Positions 27,128-36,625 of a stretch of 64,000 bases of DNA are shown in pieces. The DNA comes from a virus. The stretch is from the IMG/VR virus record IMGVR_UViG_3300042878_002532, positions 49,294-113,293 of that record, one strand, 5' to 3'. The translations under genes and the position numbers were made by a program. Position 1 is the stretch's first letter; each line of letters begins with the position of its first letter. The notes beneath the pieces were generated by a model. That model was not told the DNA's origin. It saw nothing but the letters and a program-made list of their open reading frames with translations, and ran no database searches.

Positions 27128-27146
27128 ATGTCTATTTTTATAACTA

Positions 27147-27177
27147 AAAAACCCACTCAAAATTTGAGTGGGTTTTT
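27147..27177 (-). terminator. Terminator of the chaperone unit, CCACTC family
   Basis: AAACCCACTCAAAATTTGAGTGGGTTT. On the minus strand it is followed by a T-run and ends the gene at 27181. Same 10-bp stem as its neighbour at 27099. Confidence 0.85.
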
Positions 27178-27180
27178 CTA

Positions 27181-27399
27181 TTAGAATTTTGGCATGCTTA
27201 TATTGCTTGTCATACTCGATGCGTTCTTCATCATCGAACCTGTATCTGGCATTCCTTTTTGTTGCTCTCCTTCGTCTTTCTTTCTTTGATTGTCTTCTTC
27301 TTCGACAATTTCGTTAACAAGTTTGATGTTTTCTTCAAACATCCAGAAAGGCCAATCATCCATTGACACTTCCTGTGTGTGAAAGTGTTTTTGGAGCAT
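27181..27399 (-). CDS. Small tail-assembly protein, second of chaperone pair (gp51-like?)
   Basis: 72-aa protein starting MLQKHFHTQEVSMDDWPFWM. The acidic helix FEENIKLVNEIVEEEDNQRK and a Met/Ser-rich tail follow. The ATG at 27399 lies 4 nt after the stop of the upstream gene in the +1 frame (TAAATTAATG). The same frame is also open upstream for about 33 codons, so a +1 frameshift fusion cannot be excluded. In contractile phages a tail assembly chaperone pair is encoded between tube/sheath and tape measure genes. T4 gp26/gp51 occupy this role in baseplate hub assembly. Assignment rests on position and the pair arrangement. Confidence 0.6.
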   Translation of the reverse strand: MLQKHFHTQEVSMDDWPFWMFEENIKLVNEIVEEEDNQRKKDEGEQQKGMPDTGSMMKNASSMTSNISMPKF

Positions 27400-27403
27400 T
27401 AAT

Positions 27404-28345
27404 TTATTCTTTAATATATGCTTCAAAGGCATCATGAATAACGAAAATACTTGAGGCTCCGTTGGGAAATTGCATATCTGTGTGGACCTCCTCACCACAC
27501 TGGCATAACTTTTTAAGTTCTTTTATTCCAAATGTCATCTTGCCCACAGCTGCATTCAAAAATTGAAATGAGATATCATCCATTTCTTCAAATTCTTTAA
27601 CTTTTGCTTTTACTCCGTCATATGTTATAGAAGTTCTACCATTCATCATAAAAGGAATGATTTTTAAGAAAGCTAAATTAGGATTTCTTTTTTCATTATT
27701 TTCTTTCATAATGTATTCTGTGAAAGCCTTTTGAAGTCCAATGTTAGGTGGAGTCAATTCAAAGGCTTTACCATTAACTGTTTTGAAATGATATGATCCT
27801 GAATTTCTGTTGTAGAATCTTTCAAGTTTTTCATCTATTTCATGGAAAACAAAGTTTTCTTTGTTTAGTGAGATTGCCACTTCTTCGCCACAACTACATT
27901 TTGCATTTACTGATAATGAATTTCCTGATTGGAAAGTAAGTTCTCTGATAAGAAAAACTAAGAATAGTCTATCTTGATCTTTGATATCTAAATAAGATCC
28001 TATTTTACCATCAGAATATTTAACTCTAACACATGATTGTAAAATATCATTCATTTTTTCCACTATGTCGTAGAAGTTCTGGTCGTCTACCATAGAGTAT
28101 GCTTGAATCTCTTTTACTTGTGCTGGTCTTACCATGAAAAGAGTTCCTGTTGGATAGAATTGTCCACAAGGTAATTCTCTGATATCGAAGTTGAAGTATT
28201 GTAAGTCACTTACTCTAGTTCCCTCTACTACAGGTTTTTGTGCGGTTGTATTGTCATTAAAGTTGTTCTGATTCTTACTTGGATCGATATCGTTTAGATG
28301 TCTCTTTAGGTAGTCCTCTTCACTCATTTCTTGTTCTTTAGACAT
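27404..28345 (-). CDS. Tail assembly chaperone / baseplate hub assembly protein (gp26-like)
   Basis: 313-aa protein. N-terminal 45 residues are polar and probably disordered. A conserved-looking core follows (RELPCGQFYPTGTLFMVRPA, then VKEIQAYSM), resembling the T4 gp26-type baseplate family. It has two CxCGEEV knuckles (CSCGEEV near 148 and CQCGEEV near 285) that could together bind one zinc. It follows the sheath gene and precedes the small overlapping gene at 27181, as in tail chaperone pairs. A late-type box TAATATATA lies 23 nt upstream. Function inferred: chaperoning the tape measure or hub during tail assembly. Confidence 0.6.
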   Translation of the reverse strand: MSKEQEMSEEDYLKRHLNDIDPSKNQNNFNDNTTAQKPVVEGTRVSDLQYFNFDIRELPCGQFYPTGTLFMVRPAQVKEIQAYSMVDDQNFYDIVEKMNDILQSCVRVKYSDGKIGSYLDIKDQDRLFLVFLIRELTFQSGNSLSVNAKCSCGEEVAISLNKENFVFHEIDEKLERFYNRNSGSYHFKTVNGKAFELTPPNIGLQKAFTEYIMKENNEKRNPNLAFLKIIPFMMNGRTSITYDGVKAKVKEFEEMDDISFQFLNAAVGKMTFGIKELKKLCQCGEEVHTDMQFPNGASSIFVIHDAFEAYIKE

Positions 28346-28368
28346 AATGTTATTTGTTATTTTTTAAA

Positions 28369-28377
28369 TATATATTA
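28369..28377 (-). promoter_or_regulatory. Late-type promoter box (weak)
   Basis: Minus strand CTAATATATA, 23 nt before the ATG at 28345. Confidence 0.45.
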
Positions 28378-28432
28378 GATATATCTCTCTTCCTTATATC
28401 TTCAAATAACTATAAAGTTTTCATAAAACAAA

Positions 28433-28460
28433 AAAACCTCAAATTTCTTTGAGGTTTTTT
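28433..28460 (-). terminator. Terminator after the sheath gene
   Basis: AAAACCTCAAA-TTTC-TTTGAGGTTTTTT, 16 bp beyond the sheath stop on the minus strand. Confidence 0.85.
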
Positions 28461-28475
28461 TATTTTTAGTGTATA

Positions 28476-31400
28476 TTATGCGAATCCACCTGCTGCAATA
28501 GCTCCTGTTCTTAGTATAGTTACATTGTTAACAATGATTCCCATACCTTTGATAGGTTCTACGTAAGTATCAAGTACACCGATTTGGTTATCGATAATCT
28601 CAGTCGTATTGTTTTCCTCATCCATTTTATTGAAGTAGTTGTACAATCCATTTTTACTTACATATGTTTCACAGATTACGTCAGCTCTAAGTTTGATTTC
28701 AGCTCTGATGTCTGGTGTGTTATATCTCCATTGGAAGTCTAACAACATTCTTGATAACTCTCTTTCAAGCTCGATAAGTACCTCTCTAACGTGAATGTAA
28801 GAAAGTGCCGATTTGTAAAGAGTTTGTGCTGTATTCTCAGTCTCAATAACGTTTCCTCTATTTCTTTTGAAAACGATTGGGTTGATTTGAGCACCATTTA
28901 ACCACTCTATGTCAGATGGAGTAAAGTCCATTTCTAATCCAGCGATGTTTGTGATTCTACCGTTAGTAACACCCGCTGCGATTGTCCAAGGAGTAATAGA
29001 TCCAACATTTGATGTATGTTTTCTCATATACGTTGTTGCTGCATGAGATGCTGGTGGCATATCTAATGGTCTTCCATTGTCATTTACTGTTAAGTAAGGC
29101 ATGAAGTAACCAACACAAGTTGTACCTGCTCCGTCACCGAATGAGTAAAGGAATGCTGGTCCACTTTCAGGATCTCCACCTTTGGCAATAAACTCTGCTT
29201 GAAGAACTCCTTCTGCGTTTACGAATGTTGGAGAGCTTGAGTTTTTGAATGACTTCATAGAAGGCATATTCAAGAATCCAAATGCGTCTAATCTATCTCC
29301 ACAGATGTCAACTAATTGTTGTTTAGATCTTTCTGTCAATCCTAATCCAAATGAATCGATTAAGTATCTGAAGTCTAAAGCTTCTTTGTTAGTTATTGCT
29401 TTGAACAATGGTGTTCCTTTTGAAACAAGATTTAATACTGCATTTTGTCTAGCTTCAGTTCCATCAGGTAATGATGCTTCTCTTACTCTGAATCCTTTTA
29501 AAGAGATTGCTTTGTAAGTTGTTGCATAGTTATCAACAGTTTTGTATCTTGTTGTTTGCCAGTCTCCACTAAAATTAACCTTTTTGATTTCAGAATCACA
29601 AGTTATTTCAACTAAGTCTGCGTTTCCAGTGTATTGTCTTTTTGAAACAATTCTTGTTAGTTTTCTTGGATATTGACCAATGTTTAGTGTTAGTTCATTA
29701 TACTTAGCCTCTAAGAAGTCTCCAACTTTTACTTCAGTATATCTAGCTCCCGCTACAAGAACTTTGTTAGGAACTTCAACATATCCAGCAGGATACTCAA
29801 TCTCTAAAGATTGTTTGTAGTTTGTTATTGCAGAGTTTATTTCGAATGTTCCTGCTGTTTCGATATCTACATCCTCATATGAATTAAATGTTTCATCCAT
29901 AAAAGATACATTTAAAACTTCTCCATCAACATACATTTTAAGGTAGTGTTTAGTGTTGAAGTCTGATATTATAGAAACGTTTTGTACTCTTTCGTAAGAA
30001 GTTTCTTCGTTTACTTTATATACGTGTGTGAATATTCCAGCACCATTATCCATAGTACCAAAAAGATTATCTGATATGATTGTGAAAGTTCCTGTGTTTG
30101 TAACCGCACCTTTTATAGAAATCACGTCGTATAAAGAAAGCTCGTCTAAATCTGCTGCGTTAAATGCGATATAATCGTATCCTGCTGCAGAAGAAGTAGG
30201 TCCTACGTTTACTCCAGCAGTTAATCCAAATACAGTAACTGCAGATTCACCATCAAAGAAGTAAACATCAGATATGTATTCAGCACCCGCTACATAAGGA
30301 GTTGCATTTGCTTTTTCTAATATTGTTTTAGATGTTTTGTTTGCATAGAAGAAATCTCCAGTGTTTACAACACCATCATAGTATCTTCCGTATAGTTTAG
30401 AGTATTTTCCAACTACACCAAAACTATTTCCATCAGCAACTTCTACTTGTGTTTTTACACCTTTGGCACCTAATATAAATTCGTTATCTACTGTATAGAA
30501 TACTAAGAAACCTTTTAAGATGTCTTGTAAATCTGCTAGTTCGAAAGGAAGTTTAAGTTCGAAAGATTTATCTTGTGTAGAAGAAGTAACAATATTTGAT
30601 ATTGAAACGTCTGCTAAACTAATCTTATCTCCTTTGTAGTTGTTAAGACCTTTTTTAAAGCTTTTAAGCATTGCCATTTTAACTTTGTTAGGACTATCGA
30701 TTAGATCAACAAGTCTGTTAAACATTTTGAATCTTCTGTATTGTGCGTAGTCTTTAACGTTTATAGAAGAGTCTGTATCTGTAAAGGTTACTTTAATAGA
30801 TCCTGTTGCTCCAGTTACTGCTTCTATGAAGTAGTCTGCACCTGATGCCGTACCAAATACGAAGTTGTTAAATCCACCTTGTTTAAGGTTTACGTTTGTC
30901 CAAACTGGAGTTCCTGTTATTTGTTGTTCTAATACTCTGAACTTAACAGATGCTAATACAGTATCTGTAGATGCTACTGAAGGATTGTTTGCGTTTGTAC
31001 TATTTACAACTTTAAATTTTCCTGTAGAGTCTACTACGAATGCAGATGAATATGTTGCTGCAGTTGAACTGTATACGTAGTTACTTCCTAATATACTAAG
31101 TGTTGCAGTTCCTGAAATAGGTACTTGTTTGTCTCCAACAACAACAAATGCGTCATAGTCTGGATACATAAGTGAGTAAGTAGCTACGATTGATGCAGTT
31201 GAATAACTAAATGTTGCAGCAAGTTCTACGTTATAGATATATCCTTCTGAGAAGTATGATGTTCTTTCATCACCATTAGTAACCCATCCTTTTACTTTAG
31301 GAGTTTCATATGCGTGGTGTGTTCCAGTCTCATATGCCCAAGATGCTGAACCACCTAATAAAGCAGTTACGTTTCCTGGTAAATCTAATGGATTTGAAAC

Positions 31401-32408
31401 GATTTCAATCTCTTCTGATATTACTTCTTGGTAAGAAAGGAAATCAATATTAGTTTCATTTTTACCTGCGATTGTATGGCCGATTAAGTCAAGTCTTCCG
31501 TTGAAGAAGTCTGTTTCTACTAAGTCACTATTAAACGCACAAAATATACCAGTTCTGTCTGTATCTCTATTTACTACTGTTTCGATGAAGACGTTTCTAC
31601 CGTTTGCATCTCTAAAATATGGAATTAAAGAAAGTCCTTCGTAGAATGCTAAAAGCGTAATGTTTCTATCATTTGCGAATTCTCTAACTTTGTCTTTTCT
31701 AAGTCCTGTAGCATTGAAGTAAGCACTCCATCTAGAATCTACTGCTAAAGTTTTGTAGTCTGACCAATCACCACCAACTACAACAACATCAACCATATAG
31801 TCAGATGCGTAATCATTAGTGCTAACATAAGGAGGCATTTTTTCTGCCGAACCATACCATTCGATAAGAGTTCTGTCAAATCCAGCTACTGCTGATTTGA
31901 AAACAAATACAGTTACGAATTTATCAGATAAGTTTGTTAAACTGAATGCTCTTTCAGAGTATCCTGTGTTATTTTTAGTAAGATTTATGAAAGACTCAGT
32001 GTCTCTTTTCCAGAAACCTGTAGTGTCAAAAAATCTTCTATAAGGACCAGTTCTTTCCACGTCGTTTAAAGTATCTGCAGAAGTAGATAGAGACTTATAT
32101 TCAATAACGTCTAAATTATCGTCTGTAAGAAGCAAGTTTATTGCATAAACTGGGGCTGTCTCCAACATTTTAGAAACTGTTCTATGAAAGAACGAACCCT
32201 TTCTCTCCAATCCTCTATCCAATTGACCGAATATTGCTTCTAAGTCAGTTGTGTTACTAACCATTATCGGTGTATTGACAGGTCCTTTTTTAGACACGCC
32301 TATTACCAAGTTTGTAAGTCCTTCAACAACTGGAGTCGCGATAACGGAGTTATCATATTCCTCTAGGAATATTCCTGGTCTTTTGTATTTTCCAATTTGA
32401 ATTGCCAT
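28476..32408 (-). CDS. 18: Contractile tail sheath protein (T4 gp18-like), unusually large
   Basis: 1310-aa sheath subunit; it contracts to drive the tube into the host. The N-terminus (KYKRPGIFLEEYDNSVIATP, then GVSKKGPVNTPIMVSN) is the classic sheath start. The C-terminal 300 residues hold the conserved polymerising domain: KAITNKEALDFRYLIDSFG, then PPASHAATTYMRKHTSN and LNGAQINPIVFKRNRG, ending with helices and the strand GMGIIVNNVTILRTG. T4 gp18 has 659 residues, so about 650 extra residues, mostly Thr/Val/Gly/Asp-rich beta-type sequence at roughly 350-950, are inserted between the ends. These probably form outer decoration domains. Transcribed from a late box 29 nt upstream. Confidence 0.9.
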   Translation of the reverse strand: MAIQIGKYKRPGIFLEEYDNSVIATPVVEGLTNLVIGVSKKGPVNTPIMVSNTTDLEAIFGQLDRGLERKGSFFHRTVSKMLETAPVYAINLLLTDDNLDVIEYKSLSTSADTLNDVERTGPYRRFFDTTGFWKRDTESFINLTKNNTGYSERAFSLTNLSDKFVTVFVFKSAVAGFDRTLIEWYGSAEKMPPYVSTNDYASDYMVDVVVVGGDWSDYKTLAVDSRWSAYFNATGLRKDKVREFANDRNITLLAFYEGLSLIPYFRDANGRNVFIETVVNRDTDRTGIFCAFNSDLVETDFFNGRLDLIGHTIAGKNETNIDFLSYQEVISEEIEIVSNPLDLPGNVTALLGGSASWAYETGTHHAYETPKVKGWVTNGDERTSYFSEGYIYNVELAATFSYSTASIVATYSLMYPDYDAFVVVGDKQVPISGTATLSILGSNYVYSSTAATYSSAFVVDSTGKFKVVNSTNANNPSVASTDTVLASVKFRVLEQQITGTPVWTNVNLKQGGFNNFVFGTASGADYFIEAVTGATGSIKVTFTDTDSSINVKDYAQYRRFKMFNRLVDLIDSPNKVKMAMLKSFKKGLNNYKGDKISLADVSISNIVTSSTQDKSFELKLPFELADLQDILKGFLVFYTVDNEFILGAKGVKTQVEVADGNSFGVVGKYSKLYGRYYDGVVNTGDFFYANKTSKTILEKANATPYVAGAEYISDVYFFDGESAVTVFGLTAGVNVGPTSSAAGYDYIAFNAADLDELSLYDVISIKGAVTNTGTFTIISDNLFGTMDNGAGIFTHVYKVNEETSYERVQNVSIISDFNTKHYLKMYVDGEVLNVSFMDETFNSYEDVDIETAGTFEINSAITNYKQSLEIEYPAGYVEVPNKVLVAGARYTEVKVGDFLEAKYNELTLNIGQYPRKLTRIVSKRQYTGNADLVEITCDSEIKKVNFSGDWQTTRYKTVDNYATTYKAISLKGFRVREASLPDGTEARQNAVLNLVSKGTPLFKAITNKEALDFRYLIDSFGLGLTERSKQQLVDICGDRLDAFGFLNMPSMKSFKNSSSPTFVNAEGVLQAEFIAKGGDPESGPAFLYSFGDGAGTTCVGYFMPYLTVNDNGRPLDMPPASHAATTYMRKHTSNVGSITPWTIAAGVTNGRITNIAGLEMDFTPSDIEWLNGAQINPIVFKRNRGNVIETENTAQTLYKSALSYIHVREVLIELERELSRMLLDFQWRYNTPDIRAEIKLRADVICETYVSKNGLYNYFNKMDEENNTTEIIDNQIGVLDTYVEPIKGMGIIVNNVTILRTGAIAAGGFA

Positions 32409-32437
32409 ATTTTTTAGTTTAATTTTTTATAGTTAAA

Positions 32438-32449
32438 GTATATATAAAA
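32438..32449 (-). promoter_or_regulatory. Late-type promoter box for the sheath gene
   Basis: Minus strand CATTTTATATATAC, 29 nt before the ATG, preceded by GAGAAAAATATCGCTTTTT. Confidence 0.65.
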
Positions 32450-32477
32450 TGTAAAAAGCGATATTTTTCTCTTTTTT

Positions 32478-33020
32478 TTAAAAGGAGGTTATTTTTTTAG
32501 AAGAATCTTGCATTTCTTTTTTTATTTCCTCCATTTTCTTTTTTTGTTCTGCGGTTGCAGTCAATAGGGCTTTTTTTAAATCGACAATCTCCTGAGTCTT
32601 TATCTTTTGATTAGATTTTATGTCGTTTACGGTCTTTAATTTGGCGGAAGTGTCTACTTTCTGACTTGATAGTTGCTTTAAATCTTCTTCGTTTTTATAA
32701 AGATCATCATTGTACTTCATCAACTCATCTTGAACATACTTTATTTTCATTTGAAGGTTCATCATTCGTGTGTACTCTTCTATGAATGGATTATTCAAAA
32801 ACTTTTTATTTATTTCCTCTATCTTTTTATTTAATAACTCATTGTCTTTGTCACTTTTTAGATTCATGAAAGCTTTATCAAGTTCTGCCTTTACTGCAGG
32901 AAAATCTTTTAAACTTTTTTCAAGGTTATTAGTTTCTTCTTTGGCAAGTTTTACGTCAGGCTCATCAGTTATTTCGACTTCCACGTTTTCAAAACGTTTA
33001 AAATTCTTTAGATATTTCAT
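32478..33020 (-). CDS. Tagged coiled-coil protein
   Basis: 180-aa Lys/Glu-rich protein, almost all helical, beginning MKYLKNFKRFENVEV, a strong capsid-targeting-like peptide. Heptad-like patterns run from about residue 60 to the end (VQDELMKYNDDLYKNEEDLK, QKKKMEEIKKEMQDSSKK), so it is probably an elongated coiled coil. Not recognised. It lies 17 bp downstream of the 1141-aa tagged protein gene and shares its promoter. Predicted to be head-internal, perhaps part of the core, by analogy with T4 internal and core proteins. Confidence 0.75.
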   Translation of the reverse strand: MKYLKNFKRFENVEVEITDEPDVKLAKEETNNLEKSLKDFPAVKAELDKAFMNLKSDKDNELLNKKIEEINKKFLNNPFIEEYTRMMNLQMKIKYVQDELMKYNDDLYKNEEDLKQLSSQKVDTSAKLKTVNDIKSNQKIKTQEIVDLKKALLTATAEQKKKMEEIKKEMQDSSKKITSF

Positions 33021-33037
33021 TTTTTAAACACTTTTAT

Positions 33038-36000
33038 TTAAGCTCTGGTGATTTCAACTTTGCTCGCGTCACTTCCGTTAATCATATTTACGATCGTGGA
33101 AATTCCCGCCACTTTGGCTATCTGCTTGTTTAGTTTTTCGACCTTCTCTTTGTCTTTACCTATTTCTTTTCCAAATTCTATCGCGTTGAAAAGAACGTTT
33201 TTGCCATCCACCTCTTTTGTGATCCAATATGCTCCGATCACTTCTATTTTTTCGGTGGTGATTTTTTTCTGACCGTCCGCACTCATCATTCCGACTTCTA
33301 TAGTACCTGGTGATAATAACAATTTCAAGAAATCATCTCTTTTAACTTTGGTGAAATGTGAAAGTGCTTTAGATTCTTTTACCTGTAAATCACCACCTAC
33401 TAAATTATTAGCATGTCCTAAAACAGAGGCGTCTAGAAGAGGATTGAATGTGCCAAAGTTTTTACTACACTGCATATATGCATATGCACCATCTATCTCT
33501 TGAATGTAGAATGCTCTCTGTGCCTCGTTGCCATCTTTGTCTTTTATCTTCAATACAAAAAACGTGTATTTTACAGGATAAACGGCTTTTTTACCATCGT
33601 CACTAACCGCGTTTTCACTTTTTGTGGCCTTTATCTTAGTAGCGCTTGCTTCTATCCCTTCTACAATCTCTTGGTTATTTTCTTCATCTTTTTCCAAAAA
33701 TGTTCCTCCTTTGTTGATTGCAGTACCTATCTTCTCGTCCGGTTTTCCAAAGTATTCGTCTAAAAGCTCTGCTTGTTTTCCTCTTCCTGAATCACCATAT
33801 CCACTTTTAGATTTGTAAAGACTATCACCATCTAACATATCGGTCATGAACTTTCTCAGATTGGCACCACCGTTTGGTCTGATTTCGTTTCCTACTCTTA
33901 GGTTTGTCTTCGGGTCGAAGATGAATTCGTATTTTCTATCTTTCATTAAATCCAAAACTGCATTTTCCCAAACATCGAATATTTTGTCGTTTCTATAAGG
34001 ACCTTTGTCTCCAAACGAAGTATATTCTGCTTCGGTACTTACACCAGGTCCGGTACTTCTTTTTGTTATGTATTTTGCCATATAAAGCTTGTATGCTCTG
34101 TTGAACAATTTCAATATCTCGATTATTGGATCGTATCCGTCTATTATGAATCCGTCTTTGTCTTTTTCTAACTTTTCGAAGTTTGCTCTAACTTTCTCAA
34201 ACTCTGTTTTATCCATTGTGTAGTCTTTTACATTTCTACACTTTCTCTCAAAGTAGTCTTGTATCCTTTCGACTCTAGACATACTAGATCTTGGATCACT
34301 TGCACTTGTACTTCCTTGAGTTTCTGTTGACTCTGGAGTCTCTTCTGTAGTCACTGGTTCTTCTGCTTCTTTTATGTAAGACATGAATCTGTCGAATTTA
34401 AGCAATCTTCCTACAGGTTTACTACTGCTCTTCAATGCTTCGTTTAATTCCAACATAATAACACGCATTCCAGCTTGTATCTCCATTAATTTTGAGATAT
34501 AAACACTTTCGTTTACCGATTCGTCAAGCTTGTCCAGGTCGGCTTTCATTTTATCTATGTTTGCTAGTATCTTCGCTTTTTTTGGGTTATCTTTTTTAAG
34601 TTCCAATGCTTTTTTAGTCGCACTTTCTATATCTTTTATAAGCTCGTCCTTTTTATATTTGGTCTCTCTTGCCTTTTGGTCTACATAAGGTGAAAGATCT
34701 GATTTTGAAACTCCAAAAGAAATTTTCGAATCGTCGTACACAACAGATAGTGTATCTTCCTTTGGAAGTTTTCCACCTTCTGCGTCGTCTTTAGTTGCCC
34801 ACTTTTTATCATCGCCCATTTTCATTACATGAGTCTTCGAAACCAAAGTCACAACTCTCTTATCGCCTTTTCCGTCTGTGTATATGTATTTTTGACCAAC
34901 GTTGTATTTGCTTTCCTTTTTCTTTTCCTCGCTTTGCTCTGAATACTCTGTCTTAACATTGACAATTGGATTTTTCATCAAAACCTTTAATGTCTCAACA
35001 AACTTTTTAAGCGGATCTGCCAATTCTCCTAAACCACCATAAAGATTCTTCCCATCAAACTGTAAAGCTCTCTTTGCGAATCTTGCGATTTTTTCCGCAA
35101 CAACTTCAATCTTACCACCATTTGGATTTTTCTCACTTCTTGGCATTAGATATTCGTAAGACTCTTTATATAAAGAATCTTTTTCTTGAATCGTTTGCTT
35201 TTTGTCACCTACCAAATACCTATTTATATTGTCGTATAAGGCCATTATGAGTGTATCGTTTTTACCATCTTTATGTTTGGCTAATAGTATTCTGACAAAC
35301 TCTTCACTTATTGGTAGCTTTTGGTCTTTTGTATCTATAAGAGATGTTATATCTTTTGTTAATTTTCCAAATGCTTGAGTCAAATGATCTTCTTCTTTAT
35401 AGACATTATTTCCATCTACACTATTTCCTTGTTTCTCTAATACTAATTCAAGTCCTGCTTTTAAAGTTATCTTTTCCTTTTTAGTGTTAAGTTTCGTAGC
35501 AGCAGCGAGTGTTGCTTTCAATTCTAGTTCGTTTTTGGCAAAAATTTTATCAATATTTGCACTTGAAAAAGTAACTCCTTTGTTTATATCGGAGTTGTTC
35601 AGTATCGATGTTAATGTGTCACCTGCTACAGTTACATAAGGAACTGGTTTCTTTGCATCTGCCTCTTCTTTTTTGTTGAAGTTTAAAAGATTTACACTTT
35701 TGTAATTTTTTAAGATATAGTAAAGTGCACTTAGATTCTTAATCATGGTTGGAAGGCTTTCTTCTAACTTTGAATATTTATCCTCATTCTCTTCAGAATC
35801 TTCTTCACTTTGACCCTGTCCTTGACCCTGTCCTTGACCTTGTGCTTGACCCTGTCCTTGACCTTGTGCTTGACCTTGTGCTTGACCTTGTGCTTGACCC
35901 TGTGCTTGACCCTGTGCTTCTATTTTTTTTAGTTCCTCTAAGAAACCCTCAAGTTCTTCAAGTAATTTAGCCTTTACTGTAGTATCAATATCGGTTTCTT

Positions 36001-36463
36001 TCATCTCTTCTGTTGCTGTGATTGCACTTTCTGTAAGATTTATTATAATATTAGTCTCAGAACCATTTTCAACGGCCTCGTTCAATGCAAAAAAGAATGA
36101 ATACAAAATACTTTTTGCATAAAGTTTCTTATCTTCAGGATTCATGTTGTATGCAAATCCAGATGCTGCTATCCTATCAAATTCACCTTCTAGTCTTGAG
36201 ATTAATGGCTTTATTCTTCTAAGGTTGTTAGCGACTTTTGCTTTTCTAACAAGGTGATTTAAAAACCTACCTACTAATGAATCATGCCATCCAATATCAT
36301 TCGCCATTGGTCCTGATCCGTGGTTGCTGGCATATTCACTTTCTTTTATAAGTTCTTGATATAGTTCATTTCCTGATATTTTTGCGTCTCTTAGAAATTC
36401 AGATTTTTCGTCTAATCTTTTGGCTTCTCTTAAAAAGTCATTTCTTTTAATAAGATATTTCAT
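33038..36463 (-). CDS. Large tagged protein with Gln/Gly repeat and internal second tag
   Basis: 1141-aa protein, not recognised. It begins MKYLIKRNDFLREAKR (F-L-R-E could be a protease site). Residues about 20-130 are helical. Residues about 178-218 are a Gly-Gln-Ala-Gln low-complexity run shared in style with the protein at 44210. Residues about 220-680 are Lys-rich and mixed. At about 684-702 a second tag-like peptide appears, LLKFDRFMSYIKEAEEP, followed by a Thr/Glu/Ser linker and a second half of about 440 residues with its own alpha/beta pattern. It may be a fusion of two head-internal proteins or a polyprotein cut by the prohead protease. Late-type promoter. Confidence 0.75.
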   Translation of the reverse strand: MKYLIKRNDFLREAKRLDEKSEFLRDAKISGNELYQELIKESEYASNHGSGPMANDIGWHDSLVGRFLNHLVRKAKVANNLRRIKPLISRLEGEFDRIAASGFAYNMNPEDKKLYAKSILYSFFFALNEAVENGSETNIIINLTESAITATEEMKETDIDTTVKAKLLEELEGFLEELKKIEAQGQAQGQAQGQAQGQAQGQGQGQAQGQGQGQGQGQSEEDSEENEDKYSKLEESLPTMIKNLSALYYILKNYKSVNLLNFNKKEEADAKKPVPYVTVAGDTLTSILNNSDINKGVTFSSANIDKIFAKNELELKATLAAATKLNTKKEKITLKAGLELVLEKQGNSVDGNNVYKEEDHLTQAFGKLTKDITSLIDTKDQKLPISEEFVRILLAKHKDGKNDTLIMALYDNINRYLVGDKKQTIQEKDSLYKESYEYLMPRSEKNPNGGKIEVVAEKIARFAKRALQFDGKNLYGGLGELADPLKKFVETLKVLMKNPIVNVKTEYSEQSEEKKKESKYNVGQKYIYTDGKGDKRVVTLVSKTHVMKMGDDKKWATKDDAEGGKLPKEDTLSVVYDDSKISFGVSKSDLSPYVDQKARETKYKKDELIKDIESATKKALELKKDNPKKAKILANIDKMKADLDKLDESVNESVYISKLMEIQAGMRVIMLELNEALKSSSKPVGRLLKFDRFMSYIKEAEEPVTTEETPESTETQGSTSASDPRSSMSRVERIQDYFERKCRNVKDYTMDKTEFEKVRANFEKLEKDKDGFIIDGYDPIIEILKLFNRAYKLYMAKYITKRSTGPGVSTEAEYTSFGDKGPYRNDKIFDVWENAVLDLMKDRKYEFIFDPKTNLRVGNEIRPNGGANLRKFMTDMLDGDSLYKSKSGYGDSGRGKQAELLDEYFGKPDEKIGTAINKGGTFLEKDEENNQEIVEGIEASATKIKATKSENAVSDDGKKAVYPVKYTFFVLKIKDKDGNEAQRAFYIQEIDGAYAYMQCSKNFGTFNPLLDASVLGHANNLVGGDLQVKESKALSHFTKVKRDDFLKLLLSPGTIEVGMMSADGQKKITTEKIEVIGAYWITKEVDGKNVLFNAIEFGKEIGKDKEKVEKLNKQIAKVAGISTIVNMINGSDASKVEITRA
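35810..35930 (-). repeat. Gln/Gly/Ala codon repeat in the 1141-aa gene
   Basis: Tandem copies of a 12-nt unit related to GGTCAAGGACAG (minus strand), encoding GQGQ/AQGQ runs. Related to the longer tract at 44486..44875. Confidence 0.8.
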
Positions 36464-36485
36464 GTAGTTATGATTATATTTTGTT

Positions 36486-36497
36486 TATATATTAAAA
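36486..36497 (-). promoter_or_regulatory. Late-type promoter box
   Basis: Minus strand TTACACTTTTAATATATA, 22 nt before the ATG at 36463. Confidence 0.65.
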
Positions 36498-36568
36498 GTG
36501 TAATCTCTATTTTATTTGTATTTTTGTATCTGAAAGATTGATATTAGTATAAATAAAAGATAGAATAA

Positions 36569-36600
36569 TTTGTGTGAATAGAATAAATGTCTTATATTTG
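36569..36600 (+). promoter_or_regulatory. Host-type promoter (TTTG, 20 nt, TATATTTG)
   Basis: TTTG at 36569..36572 and TATATTTG at 36593..36600 with a 20-nt spacer match the Bacteroidota -33/-7 consensus. ATG at 36626. Confidence 0.65.
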
Positions 36601-36625
36601 TAAAACAAACAAACAAACAGAAACT

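Noticed and set aside
35810-35930. Possible replication origin iterons
   Set aside because: The repeats are codon repeats within an open frame, extending the Gln/Gly tract, not intergenic iterons.
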